DNA of 45,493 bases, taken from the NCBI RefSeq assembly GCF_007714205.1, contig NZ_VMQU01000033.1:1-45493 (forward strand). Reading direction: 5' to 3'. Of the stretch, positions 23,944 through 32,367 are shown piece after piece. The DNA is from Mycobacterium helveticum (lineage in GTDB: Bacteria > Actinomycetota > Actinomycetes > Mycobacteriales > Mycobacteriaceae). Positions within the stretch are counted from its first letter, which is position 1. Each line of letters opens with the position of its first letter. The notes under the pieces are model-generated. The model did no database searches, was not told where the DNA came from, and worked only from the letters and a program-made list of their open reading frames with translations. A program made the position numbers and the translations under genes.

Positions 23944-24237
23944 CTACGTCGTCACCCGACGTCTGGACGCCCAGCTCGACCCGACCCGCTCGGCGATTGC
24001 GGTGCCCTTGAGCGCCGGCTTGCGGACCTTGTCGGCAAATGTCGTAGTTGTCAACTTTAACCAGATTGCAGCCGAACGTATTTCGTCTCGACCACGGCGA
24101 CGCCGGATGTCGAAGCCGTCGAGGCTCGGGTCAGCCGCCTGCAGCCGGGTGCCCATCGCGCCGTCGCCGACCACCACCGGCTGCGCCAAAGCATCGAGGG
24201 TGTCGGTGGCGTGGCGCGGTGTGTTTCCGGCAATCAC
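23944..24237 (-). pseudogene. remnant of a second, actinobacterial-type metH N-terminus
   Basis: Read leftward from GTG 24237, the frame encodes MIAGNTPRHATDTLDALAQP and VVVGDGAMGTRLQAADPSLD, the start of a homocysteine-methyltransferase domain. It resembles the actinobacterial MetH opening that I recall as GDGAMGTQLQAADLTLDDF. Similarity then breaks, and a later piece ALKGTAIAERVGSS matches the family segment KGTAIARRV, so a large internal part has been deleted. The frame stops at 23944, just before the leader of the intact metH. It is best read as the stump of the ancestral metH, replaced by the riboswitch-controlled gene next to it. Confidence 0.75.
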
Positions 24238-24367
24238 CCGCTTAAGGATAGTCGTCCTATGAAATCGGTCGGCCGACGGCGGTCGGGCCCGTGACCCCGG
24301 GGTTTTGCCGGGGCCACGTCACCGCAGGGCAGCACCGTATCCCCCGCCAACCGCCGCCCCGGTTCCC

Positions 24368-24453
24368 GCCACGCGGCCCGCATCGTCGGCGGGCTACACC
24401 AACCGCCCCCCTCCTCACCGGGCCGCCACGCGGCCCGCATCGTCGGCGGGCTA
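24368..24453. repeat. 57-bp-period direct repeat, MIRU-like
   Basis: A 29-base sequence beginning GCCACGCGGCCCGCATCGTC and ending GGCGGGCTA occurs at 24368-24396 and 24425-24453, exactly 57 bp apart. The complementary strand reads GATGCGGGCCGCGTGG, then GGCCCGGTGAGGAGG, which resembles the 57-bp units at 10442-10595 (GATGACGAAGCGGCCC, then GTGAGGAG). The period and layout suggest the same MIRU-like family. It ends 16 bp before the GTG start of the PAC2-family gene, in the roughly 230-bp gap after the metH remnant. Confidence 0.65.
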
Positions 24454-24469
24454 GCCGTACCCTGACGTT

Positions 24470-25357
24470 GTGACTTGGAGGGATGGGGGGCCGGACGGCA
24501 GTGCCGCGCTACCCGAACTGCACAACACCGTCGTCGTGGCGGCGTTCGAGGGCTGGAACGACGCGGGCGACGCGGCCAGCGACGCGCTCGAGCACCTCGA
24601 TGCCATCTGGGAAGCGGAGCCGCTCGTCGAGATCGACGACGAGGCGTACTACGACTACCAGGTGAATCGTCCCGTGATCCGCCAGATCGATGGGGTCACC
24701 CGCGAGTTGGTGTGGCCCGCGATGCGCATCTCGCACTGCCGGCCACCGGGCAGCGACCGCGACGTGGTGCTCATGCACGGGGTGGAGCCCAACATGCGCT
24801 GGCGCACCTTCTGCGCCGAACTGGTGGCCATCGCCGACAAGCTCAACGTCGACACCGTTGTCATCCTCGGCGCACTGCTGGCCGACACCCCGCACACGCG
24901 ACCGGTGCCCGTCTCCGGCGCGGCCTACTCGCCGGAGTCGGCGAAGCTGTTCGGCCTGGAGGAAACCCGCTACGAGGGGCCGACCGGGATTGCCGGGGTC
25001 TTCCAGGACGCATGCGTGGCCGCCGGGATCCCGGCGGTGACGTTCTGGGCGGCGGTGCCGCACTACGTGTCGAGCCCGCCCAACCCGAAGGCGACGGTGG
25101 CGCTGCTGCGCCGCGTCGAAGAGGTACTCGACATCGAGGTGCCGCTGGGTGAACTCCCCGCGCTCGCCGAGGAATGGGAACAGGCCATCAACGAGGTGGC
25201 CACCGAGGACGAGGACCTGGCCGAATACGTGGAGTCGCTGGAGCAGCGCGACGCCGAGGTCGACATGAGCGAAGCCCTGGGCAAGATCGACGGCGACGCC
25301 CTGGCCGCGGATTTCGAACGCTACCTGCGCCGCCGCCGCCCCGGATACGGGCGCTGA
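24470..25357 (+). CDS. PAC2-family protein (Rv2125-like)
   Basis: A 295-residue cytoplasmic protein of the PAC2 family, related to eukaryotic proteasome assembly chaperone 2 and to actinobacterial proteins of unknown role. The start is GTG 24470 ([20 protein letters not shown]). Conserved blocks are [80 protein letters not shown] and the ending [15 protein letters not shown]. The fold is phosphorylase/nucleosidase-like. Although the PAC2 name is suggestive next to a proteasome locus, no assembly role is shown for bacterial members and I do not infer one. It is followed by ansP1 after 127 bp. Confidence 0.88.
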   Translation: MTWRDGGPDGSAALPELHNTVVVAAFEGWNDAGDAASDALEHLDAIWEAEPLVEIDDEAYYDYQVNRPVIRQIDGVTRELVWPAMRISHCRPPGSDRDVVLMHGVEPNMRWRTFCAELVAIADKLNVDTVVILGALLADTPHTRPVPVSGAAYSPESAKLFGLEETRYEGPTGIAGVFQDACVAAGIPAVTFWAAVPHYVSSPPNPKATVALLRRVEEVLDIEVPLGELPALAEEWEQAINEVATEDEDLAEYVESLEQRDAEVDMSEALGKIDGDALAADFERYLRRRRPGYGR

Positions 25358-25484
25358 GTCCGGCCGCCGACGAGACCGCCGCAATTTGCCGTCGTCGGCG
25401 GCGATGCGAAAAGATCGGCAATTCGAGGGCAAGCCCAGCCGCAAGCCCAGCCGGACGGCGCAAGCGACGACGATAAGGACCCGC

Positions 25485-26993
25485 ATGGCCGCGTGGCCTG
25501 ATCCCGACAACCCCCGGTTGGCCGCCGATCAGTCCGATCCGGCCCCGGACCGCCTCGGCGAAGAGGCCGGATATCACAAGGGGCTCAAGCCGCGCCAGCT
25601 GCAGATGATCGGCATCGGGGGTGCGATCGGCACCGGGCTTTTTCTCGGTGCCGGCGGCCGGCTCGCCAAGGCCGGGCCCGGGCTGTTCCTCGTCTACGCG
25701 CTGTGCGGCGTGTTCGTCTTCCTGATCCTGCGCGCGCTCGGCGAGTTGGTGTTGCACCGGCCGTCGTCGGGCTCGTTCGTGTCGTACGCGCGTGAATTCT
25801 TCGGCGAGAAGGCCGCGTACGTGGTCGGGTGGATGTATTTCCTGAACTGGGCGATGACCTCCATCGTGGACACCACCGCGATCGCCACCTACCTGCACCG
25901 GTGGAGCGTGTTCGCCGTCGTCCCCCAATGGCTCCTGGCCCTGATCGCCCTGGCGGCGGTCCTGGGCATGAACCTGATCTCGGTGGAATGGTTCGGCGAG
26001 ATGGAGTTCTGGGCCGCGCTGATCAAGGTGTTCGCGCTGATGGCCTTCCTGGTCGTGGGGACCGTCTTTCTTGCCGGGCGCTACTCCATCGACGGACGAA
26101 GCGCCGGATTGAGTTTGTGGACGGGCCACGGCGGCTTCTTCCCGACCGGTCTGGCGCCCCTGCTGGTGGTCGCCTCGGGCGTCGTGTTCGCCTACGCCGC
26201 GGTCGAACTGGTGGGCACCGCGGCCGGGGAGACCGCGGAACCGGAGAAGATCATGCCGCGGGCCATCAACTCGGTGATCGCGCGCATAGCGGTCTTTTAC
26301 GTCGGGTCGGTCGCGCTGCTGGCGCTGCTGCTGCCCTACACCTCCTACAAGGCCGGGGAGAGCCCGTTCGTCACGTTCTTCTCCAAGGTCGGCTTCTACG
26401 GCGCCGGCGACCTGATGAACGTCGTGGTCCTCACCGCGGCGCTGTCGAGCCTGAACGCGGGCCTGTATTCGACCGGTCGCGTCATGCACTCGATAGCGAT
26501 GAGCGGCAGCGGCCCGAAGTTCGCCAAGCGGATGTCCCGCAACGGCGTGCCCTACGGCGGCATCGCGATGACGGCCGTCATCTGCCTGCTCGGCATCGCG
26601 CTGAACGCCTTCAACCCCGGTGAGGCGTTCGAGATCGTGCTCAACGTCGCCGCGCTGGGCATCATCGCGTCCTGGGCCACGATCGTGCTCTGCCAGCTTC
26701 GGCTCTACCAGGTGGCGCGTGCGGGACTCCTGCGGCGCCCGCGGTTCCGCATGCCGCTGACGCCGTACAGCGGATATGCGACCCTGGCCTTCCTGGTCGC
26801 CATCCTGGTGCTGATGGGCTTCGACGCACCGATCGGCACCTGGACCGTCGCATCACTGGTGGTGATCGTCCCGGCCCTGGTCGTGGGATGGTACGTGGTG
26901 CGCCACCGCGTCATGGCCGTCGCGGGTGAGCACACGGGCCGCGCGGGGCCGCATCCGCCGATTGCCAACCCGGCGGTGCATCCGCGAGACTGA
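25485..26993 (+). CDS. ansP1: amino acid permease AnsP1
   Basis: AnsP1 is an amino acid-polyamine-organocation (APC) permease; in M. tuberculosis AnsP1 is reported to import aspartate as a nitrogen source. The 502-residue protein starts at ATG 25485 ([20 protein letters not shown]) with an AAGGAC ribosome site. Twelve hydrophobic segments are apparent. The permease signature is [20 protein letters not shown] in the first helix, followed by [20 protein letters not shown] and later [20 protein letters not shown]. The C-terminal tail is polar. The upstream 127 bp contain no other gene. Substrate preference (aspartate versus asparagine) cannot be read from sequence alone. Confidence 0.93.
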   Translation: MAAWPDPDNPRLAADQSDPAPDRLGEEAGYHKGLKPRQLQMIGIGGAIGTGLFLGAGGRLAKAGPGLFLVYALCGVFVFLILRALGELVLHRPSSGSFVSYAREFFGEKAAYVVGWMYFLNWAMTSIVDTTAIATYLHRWSVFAVVPQWLLALIALAAVLGMNLISVEWFGEMEFWAALIKVFALMAFLVVGTVFLAGRYSIDGRSAGLSLWTGHGGFFPTGLAPLLVVASGVVFAYAAVELVGTAAGETAEPEKIMPRAINSVIARIAVFYVGSVALLALLLPYTSYKAGESPFVTFFSKVGFYGAGDLMNVVVLTAALSSLNAGLYSTGRVMHSIAMSGSGPKFAKRMSRNGVPYGGIAMTAVICLLGIALNAFNPGEAFEIVLNVAALGIIASWATIVLCQLRLYQVARAGLLRRPRFRMPLTPYSGYATLAFLVAILVLMGFDAPIGTWTVASLVVIVPALVVGWYVVRHRVMAVAGEHTGRAGPHPPIANPAVHPRD

Positions 26994-27071
26994 TGCCCGT
27001 CGCCGGACCCCGCCCACAGGAGTGAACCGACCATTCGCAACCGCTACGCCGCCACGCCACCGCTGTACGGG

Positions 27072-27212
27072 ATGGCCATGGTCTTCCTGGCCATCGCCGT
27101 CGTCGCGGTCACCGCGTATCTGCACGCGGGCTGGTGGTCGGCCATCGGGTACGGCGCCGCCACGCTCATCGCCCTCGGCGGGTTCGCGCTCGTCTTCCGC
27201 GACCTGTCCTGA
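27072..27212 (+). CDS. small membrane protein (Rv2128-like)
   Basis: A short rightward frame encodes MAMVFLAIAVVAVTAYLHAG, then WWSAIGYGAATLIALGGFAL and VFRDLS, two membrane helices in 46 residues from ATG 27072. The frame extends upstream as IRNRYAATPPLYG, a conserved-looking, Arg/Tyr-rich N-terminus with no ATG, GTG or TTG. An AGGAG lies 10 bases before an ATT at 27033. Translation may therefore start at a non-standard codon and give 59 residues. Rv2128 holds the same position after ansP1 in M. tuberculosis. Function unknown. The stop codon lies inside a hairpin shared with the convergent SDR gene. Confidence 0.7.
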   Translation: MAMVFLAIAVVAVTAYLHAGWWSAIGYGAATLIALGGFALVFRDLS

Positions 27213-27237
27213 CCCGACGCTGACGCCGGCGGGTCAG
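27209..27237. terminator. candidate bidirectional terminator hairpin
   Basis: CTGACCCG (27209-27216) and CGGGTCAG (27230-27237) form a perfect 8-bp stem around a 13-nt loop. The stem contains the stop codon of the small membrane protein (27210-27212) and, on the other strand, that of the SDR (27234-27236). The two genes are convergent with 21 bp between them. There is no T-run, as is common for mycobacterial hairpin terminators. Confidence 0.45.
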
Positions 27238-28118
27238 GCGCCGGGCTTCTGCAAATCCTCGTTGTAGGCGCTCGTGGAGCGGCCGAGCGCGGCGACCTCG
27301 GCGTCCATCCGCGGCAACAACTCGGCGGTGGTCCTGCGGATGGGGAACGCCCCGACCGGGGTGGACAGCACCGGCTTGAGCCAGCGGAACGCGCCGACCC
27401 ACGGCGGGCAGTAGACGTGGTCCCGGCGGCCCTCGATGCCCTTGACCAGGGCGTCGGCGCACTTGTCGACGGTGGTCGTCTTGTTCAACGGCCACGGCAG
27501 CTTGGCGAGCAGCTCGCCGAACGCGGGCAGGTCGGTCTTGGTGTCGCGCACCAGCGCGGTGTCGATCCAGGACATGTGCGAGGAACCCACCCCGACGCCC
27601 CGGTGGGCCAGCTCCAACCGCAGTACGTCGGCGAGGATTTCCACACCCGCCTTCGACGCGTTGTAGGGCGCCAGTCCCGGGGCAGCGGCGTATGCCGCCA
27701 GCGACGACACCACCAGCACGTAGCCGCGGCGCTCGATCACCGACGGCAGCGTGGCCCGCACGGTGTGGAAGACGCCCAGCACGTTGACGTCCAGCACCCG
27801 CTTGAAGGCCTCCGGATCGACCTGCAGCACCGACCCGTAGCTGGCGATGCCGGCGTTGGCCACGACGACGTCGATGCCGCCGAAGCGTTCGACGGCCGCC
27901 GCGGCCGCCGCCTGCATGGCCGGCAGATCGCGCACGTCGGCGACCGCGGTCAGCACCCCGTCCTCGCCGAGCCCGGTGGCCAGCGTGGCGAGCTCGGCCT
28001 TGTCCAGGTCCGTCAGCACGAGCTTGGCGCCCTTGTTGCGCAGGCGGCGGGCGATTTCCGCCCCGATCCCCCGGGCGCCACCGGTGATGAAGACGACCTT
28101 GCCCTGCAACCATGTCAT
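27234..28118 (-). CDS. short-chain dehydrogenase/reductase (Rv2129c-like)
   Basis: A classical SDR of 294 residues that oxidises or reduces an unknown substrate with NAD(P). It starts at ATG 28118 (MTWLQGKVVFITGGARGIGA). The cofactor motif TGGARGIG is followed by an aspartate in LVLTDLDKAE, which favours NAD. Other motifs are VVANAGIASYG (NAG), SSLAAYAAAPGLAPYNASK with the catalytic Ser and YxxxK, and a C-terminal variable part with WIDTALVRDTK. A longer open frame upstream overlaps mshC in a different phase and is not the gene. It follows mshC by 25 bp in the same direction, but a role in mycothiol synthesis is not implied by its motifs. Confidence 0.92.
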   Translation of the reverse strand: MTWLQGKVVFITGGARGIGAEIARRLRNKGAKLVLTDLDKAELATLATGLGEDGVLTAVADVRDLPAMQAAAAAAVERFGGIDVVVANAGIASYGSVLQVDPEAFKRVLDVNVLGVFHTVRATLPSVIERRGYVLVVSSLAAYAAAPGLAPYNASKAGVEILADVLRLELAHRGVGVGSSHMSWIDTALVRDTKTDLPAFGELLAKLPWPLNKTTTVDKCADALVKGIEGRRDHVYCPPWVGAFRWLKPVLSTPVGAFPIRRTTAELLPRMDAEVAALGRSTSAYNEDLQKPGA

Positions 28119-28143
28119 GGTCGAAAAGGTACCGTCGCGGCGG

Positions 28144-29391
28144 TTACAGGTCCACCCCGAGCAGCGCATCGACCGCGGTGGCCACCAGCCGCGGCGCGGC
28201 GGTGTCGTGGCCACCGTATTCGAGCGCGTCGGTTGCCCAACCATCAAGGGCAGCAAGGGCTTTGGGAGTGTCGAGGTCGTCGGCCAGGTAGCGCCGCAGC
28301 CGGGCGACGAGGTCGGCAGCGTCCGGGCCCGACGGCAGCGCCGCCGCCGCGCGCCAGCGCCGCAGCCGCGCCGTCGCCTCGTCGAGCACCTGCTCGCTCC
28401 AGAAGCGGTCGGCACGGTAGTGCCCGGCGAGCAGGCCGAGCCGGATGGCCGCCGGCTCGACGCCCTGGGCGCGCAGTGCCGAGACCAGGACCAGGTTGCC
28501 GCGGCTCTTGGACATCTTGTGCCCGTCCCAGCCGATCATCCCGGCGTGCACGTAGTGGCGGGCGAAGCGCCGCTCGCCGCCGACGCATTCGGCGTGGGCG
28601 GCGGTGAACTCGTGATGCGGGAAGATCAGGTCGCTGCCGCCGCCCTGCACGTCCAGTCCGCCGCCGAGGCGGCTGAGCGCGATCGCCGCGCATTCGACGT
28701 GCCAGCCGGGCCGGCCGGCGCCGAACGGCGACGGCCAGCTGGGCTCCCCGGGCCGCGCGGCGCGCCACAGCACGGCGTCGAGCGCGTCGGACTTGCCGGG
28801 CCGCTCCGGGTCGCCACCGCGCTCGGCGAACAGCCGGAGCATGGTCTCGCGGTCGTAGCCGGACTCGTAGCCGAACTGCAGCGTGGCATCCGCCCGGTAG
28901 TAGACGTCGGGGTACTCGCCCTCGACGGCGTAGGCCGCCCCGGCGGCGACCATCTTCTCGACGAGTTCGACGACCTCGGCGATCGCCTCGGTGGCCGCGA
29001 CGTACTCGTGCGGCGGCAGGATGCGCAGCGCCGCCATGTCCTCGCGGAAGAGGGCGACCTCGCGGTCGCCGAGCGCACGCCAGTCGATGCCGTCACGATC
29101 GGCCCGCTCGAACAGCGGATCGTCGACGTCGGTGACGTTCTGCACGTAGCGGACGTTGTGACCGGCGTCCAGCCAGTGCCGATGCACGAGGTCGAACGCC
29201 AGATAGGTGGCCGCGTGACCCAGATGGGTCGCGTCATACGGCGTGATCCCGCAGACGTACATGCCGGCGAACGCGCCCGGACCGGTCCCGACCGCGACCG
29301 GGCGGACCTGACGGTCGGAGGTGTCATAGAGCCGTAGCTCCGGGCCACGTCCCGGCAACTCCGGAACCCCGGGCGAACTCCACGACTGCAT
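28144..29391 (-). CDS. mshC: cysteine-1-D-myo-inosityl glucosaminide ligase MshC
   Basis: MshC joins cysteine to GlcN-Ins with ATP in mycothiol synthesis, the main low-molecular-weight thiol pathway of actinobacteria. The 415-residue protein is a class I cysteinyl-tRNA-synthetase paralogue. It begins [20 protein letters not shown] and has [20 protein letters not shown], combining a zinc cysteine and the HIGH-like motif. [12 protein letters not shown] is the CysRS-type zinc-binding region and [12 protein letters not shown] the KMSKS loop. It lacks the anticodon-binding domain of CysRS, as MshC does. The start matches the M. tuberculosis protein. Upstream lies the inserted PE gene region, so its promoter must lie in 29392-29846 or it is transcribed across that region. 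Confidence 0.96.
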   Translation of the reverse strand: MQSWSSPGVPELPGRGPELRLYDTSDRQVRPVAVGTGPGAFAGMYVCGITPYDATHLGHAATYLAFDLVHRHWLDAGHNVRYVQNVTDVDDPLFERADRDGIDWRALGDREVALFREDMAALRILPPHEYVAATEAIAEVVELVEKMVAAGAAYAVEGEYPDVYYRADATLQFGYESGYDRETMLRLFAERGGDPERPGKSDALDAVLWRAARPGEPSWPSPFGAGRPGWHVECAAIALSRLGGGLDVQGGGSDLIFPHHEFTAAHAECVGGERRFARHYVHAGMIGWDGHKMSKSRGNLVLVSALRAQGVEPAAIRLGLLAGHYRADRFWSEQVLDEATARLRRWRAAAALPSGPDAADLVARLRRYLADDLDTPKALAALDGWATDALEYGGHDTAAPRLVATAVDALLGVDL

Positions 29392-29846
29392 GCCTTGACT
29401 TTAGGCGCGGCGACGGTGCGGCCCGGGAACGGGCCGCTGGGTGGTTAGGCAGCGGCGACCCATCGAGTCGCGAGGCGTGCATGCCAATGGTCATCAACAT
29501 CCCCCCCGGCCCGCGCAGTGGCATCCACAGTGCGCGTATTTGCGACCGGCATTCGGCCCCACGCAACAAGCGGCCACCCGGCACAAGCCCGCTTGGCCGC
29601 GCACAAACCGAAAGTCGTGCCGAGCGCTGTCGTTGCACAATTCTGGACGACTCGAGCGCGAATTCGCGGTGCATTGTCGAGTCGGCGATGCCAAACCGCG
29701 ACCCGCTAGTTGCTTATTGCTTTCGAACTAGAAAAATGGTCCAAGAATTCAGGCGGTGAATGGCTCGAATATTTTGTTAGCATTTGACTCTCTCGACAAA
29801 ATTTAGCGGACCGTTTTCGCGGCCCTTTCCGAGAAGGGAGAAAGCC
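29392..29846. other. intergenic insertion scar between mshC and the PE gene
   Basis: This 455-bp gap has no convincing gene. It contains a fragment resembling the 3' part of cysQ at 29449-29510 and, from about 29700 onward, a markedly AT-rich stretch (for example GAATATTTTGTTAGCATTTG around 29768) that probably carries the PE promoter. A GAGAAGGGAG ribosome site lies just before the PE start. Its composition differs from both flanks, in keeping with acquired DNA. Confidence 0.55.
29449..29510 (-). pseudogene. cysQ 3'-region fragment
   Basis: About 62 bases align without gaps to the cysQ interval 30813-30874, with 50 identical by hand count (about 80%). In the reading sense it gives [18 protein letters not shown] against [18 protein letters not shown] in the intact gene. 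Similarity stops at both ends, and the frame continues into unrelated sequence. It has the same orientation as cysQ and lies on the far side of the PE gene, so the PE gene is bracketed by cysQ-related sequence. Confidence 0.75.
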
Positions 29847-30662
29847 ATGTCAGTGCTGAGCATCGCACCGGAAGCTGTATCGGACGCGGTCGAGAACTTG
29901 GAGAACCTGGGCTCTGCGCTACGCAGCGCGACGGCGGCGGCGGCGAACCGAACCATCGCGTTCGCGGCGCCGGCCTCGGACCAGGTATCGACGGCAGTCG
30001 CGTCGATTTTTGGTGCGCACGCGCAAGAATTCCAGGCCCTCAGCAGTAGGGCAGCGGCCTTTCATGATCAATTCGTTAGGCTATTGAATGGCGCGGCTGC
30101 GCAATATGTCAATGCCGAGTTGGCTAATGCTCAAAATTTGGTGAATTCGGTAAACGGTACCTCGCCCGCGGCCGCGATTGCCGTCATCGGCTTGACCGAG
30201 CAGACCTTCAACATCCCGTTCGGTCCGTTCACGATAACGCTGAATCAGACGCTCACCCCCACCATCAGTGGATTCTCCGGAATAATCCATGCGGGCCTTA
30301 GCTTCAACGCTCCGGGCGGCCTCGTAAACCTCTTCTCGGGCAACGGGAACGAGAACTTCTCTTCGATCAACGGCATCCTGTCGGGAGACTTCACTGGAAG
30401 CGGCGCATCGATTTGGGCCACCGGAAACGCAACCCTCAATGAGATCACCGGTGCGTTCGCGGCCGCGTTGACCGGACACGGTCCGTCCTACAGCGCGGAT
30501 GGTTCGATCGACGGGATCCTTCCCGTGAACGGCACCGGATACCCCCAAATCACCGCGCTTTCGTTGATGCTCGACGGGAGAACGTTGCCCGTCACGCCGC
30601 TCATCGGCGACTTGAACAAGCTCTTGCAGCAGTTGTTCGCCTACGGGGTAGTCGGCCGCTGA
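29847..30662 (+). CDS. PE-family protein with non-PGRS C-terminus
   Basis: A 271-residue member of the mycobacterial PE family, usually exported by ESX type VII secretion. It starts at ATG 29847 (MSVLSIAPEAVSDAVENLEN) after GAGAAGGGAG. The PE domain covers residues 1 to about 95: APEA, FGAHAQEFQALSSRAAAFHD and YVNAELANAQ, in which Tyr87 and Glu91 give the YxxxE secretion signal. The rest (TFNIPFGPFTITLNQTLTPT, GLSFNAPGGLVNLFSGNG, GASIWATGNATLNEITGAF) is not glycine-rich PGRS and has no PPE or esterase motif I recognise. No PPE partner is adjacent. GC is visibly lower than in neighbours. It sits between mshC and cysQ, where M. tuberculosis has no such gene as far as I recall. Confidence 0.92.
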   Translation: MSVLSIAPEAVSDAVENLENLGSALRSATAAAANRTIAFAAPASDQVSTAVASIFGAHAQEFQALSSRAAAFHDQFVRLLNGAAAQYVNAELANAQNLVNSVNGTSPAAAIAVIGLTEQTFNIPFGPFTITLNQTLTPTISGFSGIIHAGLSFNAPGGLVNLFSGNGNENFSSINGILSGDFTGSGASIWATGNATLNEITGAFAAALTGHGPSYSADGSIDGILPVNGTGYPQITALSLMLDGRTLPVTPLIGDLNKLLQQLFAYGVVGR

Positions 30663-30667
30663 GGAGG

Positions 30668-30705
30668 CAGTCCAGTCCAGTCCAGTCCAGTCCAGTCCAG
30701 TCCAG
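30668..30705. repeat. TCCAG pentanucleotide tandem repeat
   Basis: Seven perfect copies of TCCAG run from 30671 to 30705, preceded by a partial CAG. The repeat fills most of the 52-bp gap between the convergent stop codons of the PE gene (30662) and cysQ (30715). A 5-bp unit so close to both stops could vary by slippage without touching either protein, and it marks the junction of the inserted segment. Confidence 0.9.
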
Positions 30706-30714
30706 CGCGGCCGC

Positions 30715-31503
30715 TCAGCGGTAGGCGTCGCGGATGGCACCGAGCAGAATCGGCGCCAGCTCGGCGCGGCACATCACGAAGTCCGGCAGGTACGGGTCGA
30801 ACTGGTTGTAGCGCAGCGGGGAGCCGTCGAGGCGCGACGCGTGCATACCGGCGGCCATCAACACCCCGGCCGGCGCCGCCGAATCCCATTCCCATTGCCC
30901 GCCCGCGTGCACGTAGGCGTCGACCTCGCCGTCGATCACGGCCATCGCCTTGGCGCCCGCCGAGCCGATCGCCACCGGCTGGATGGGCAGCATCTGGCGG
31001 ATGCGGTAGAGCACCGCGGGAGGCCTGGTGGCGCTGACCGCGATCCGGATGGTGCCGCCGACACCGACGCGGGCGGCGTCGGCGGTCACGGTGTCGCTGC
31101 GGTACACGGTGTTGCCGCGGGCCGGCAATGCCACGGCGGCGTCGGAGATTTCGCGCCGCCCGTCGGTGGGCCGCCGCCACAACGCGATGTGGACCGCCCA
31201 GTCGTCGCGGCCGGGGGTGGAGAACTCGCGCGTACCGTCGAGCGGGTCGACGATCCACACCCGGTCGCGCTGCAGCCGGACCAGGTCGTCGTGAGCTTCC
31301 TCACTGAGCACCGCGTCCCCGGGGCGTTCGGCCCGCAGCCGTCGCAGCAACAGGTCGTTGGCCAGCCTGTCGCCCGCGTCGCCGAGCATCCACGGATGGC
31401 CGAAACCGATCTCCGCGCGCACCTTGAGCAGCAACTGCCCGGCATCGGCGGCGAGATCGGCGGCCAGTGCGGCATCGGTCATCTCATCCGCGTCGGCGCT
31501 CAC
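30715..31503 (-). CDS. cysQ: 3'-phosphoadenosine 5'-phosphate phosphatase CysQ
   Basis: CysQ hydrolyses PAP, the by-product of sulfate assimilation, and can also act on inositol and fructose phosphates in mycobacteria. The 262-residue protein belongs to the magnesium-dependent, lithium-sensitive phosphatase family. Metal motifs are [19 protein letters not shown] and the later [20 protein letters not shown] with the conserved Trp-Asp. It starts at GTG 31503 ([20 protein letters not shown]). In M. tuberculosis a small gene (Rv2132) follows upstream; here only 48 bp separate cysQ from the SCO1664-like gene. A diverged copy of its 3' region lies beyond the PE gene. Confidence 0.93.
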   Translation of the reverse strand: MSADADEMTDAALAADLAADAGQLLLKVRAEIGFGHPWMLGDAGDRLANDLLLRRLRAERPGDAVLSEEAHDDLVRLQRDRVWIVDPLDGTREFSTPGRDDWAVHIALWRRPTDGRREISDAAVALPARGNTVYRSDTVTADAARVGVGGTIRIAVSATRPPAVLYRIRQMLPIQPVAIGSAGAKAMAVIDGEVDAYVHAGGQWEWDSAAPAGVLMAAGMHASRLDGSPLRYNQFDPYLPDFVMCRAELAPILLGAIRDAYR

Positions 31504-31551
31504 CGTCTCAGTATCGCCGACACCGCCCCCGAACCCTCGTCAGAGCCCGCG

Positions 31552-32367
31552 TCAGAACGCCGGCCACGGGATGGGACGGTGCCGATTGGGTTCGGGCATC
31601 ACCGGCTTGTCCAGCAGCGCCTGGGCGCGCCGGCGCAGGGCCATGATCTCCGCCGGGGTGATGTGCCCGGCCAATTCTTCGCACAGCGAGTCGCGCAGCG
31701 CGTCGACGAGGCCGGCGACCGACTCGCACGTCTGGTCGTCGATCGGCTTGCCGGCCCAGCCCCACAGCACCGTGCGCAGTTTGTTCTCGACGTGCAGACA
31801 CACACCATGGTCGACCCCGTACACCCGCCCGTCGACGCCGAACAGGACGTGACCACCCTTGCGGTCGGCGTTGTTGACCAGGATGTCGAAGACCGCGACC
31901 CGCCGCAGCCGAAGGTCGTCGGCGTGCATCAGGACGACCTCGTCGCCGGCGTGGTCGTAGGCCCGCAGAACAGGCAGATAGCCCGGCTGCGGTGTGCCGG
32001 CCGGAAACAGGTCGATGAGGTCCGGTCCCGGCCGGGCCTCGGAGTCGACCGCGTCGCCGGGTTGCTGCACCCACAGCTGCACCATGCCGGGTCCCGCGGG
32101 TCCGTCGCGAATCACCGTGTAGGGCACGATGTTCCAACCCAGCCGCGCCGACACCAGGTAGGCGCCGACCTCCCGGCCGGCCAGCGTCCCGTCGGGGAAG
32201 TCCCACAGCGGTTGCTCGCCGGAGACGGGTTTGTAGACGCAGTGCACGGTCGACTGGCCCAGAGTCGCCTCGCACAGGAAGGTGGCGTTGCTGGCCGCGC
32301 GGATCCGTCCCAGGATCGTCAGCTCGCCGTCGCGCAGCACCTCACGCCGGTCATTCGTCGACGTCAT
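31552..32367 (-). CDS. SCO1664-family conserved protein (Rv2133c-like)
   Basis: A 271-residue protein of an actinobacterial family with a PI3/4-kinase-like or HipA-like fold but no demonstrated activity that I know of. It begins MTSTNDRREVLRDGELTILG. Kinase-like features are HCVYKPVSGEQPLWDFPDGT (a lysine in the expected nucleotide-binding strand), LAGREVGAYLVSARLG and the catalytic-type block VAVFDILVNNADRKGGHVLF, followed by VYGVDHGVCLHVENKL (an HD-like metal residue). Its start overlaps the end of the DUF3090 gene by 17 bp, showing close coupling of the two. A protein or small-molecule kinase activity is a reasonable inference, not shown. Confidence 0.88.
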   Translation of the reverse strand: MTSTNDRREVLRDGELTILGRIRAASNATFLCEATLGQSTVHCVYKPVSGEQPLWDFPDGTLAGREVGAYLVSARLGWNIVPYTVIRDGPAGPGMVQLWVQQPGDAVDSEARPGPDLIDLFPAGTPQPGYLPVLRAYDHAGDEVVLMHADDLRLRRVAVFDILVNNADRKGGHVLFGVDGRVYGVDHGVCLHVENKLRTVLWGWAGKPIDDQTCESVAGLVDALRDSLCEELAGHITPAEIMALRRRAQALLDKPVMPEPNRHRPIPWPAF

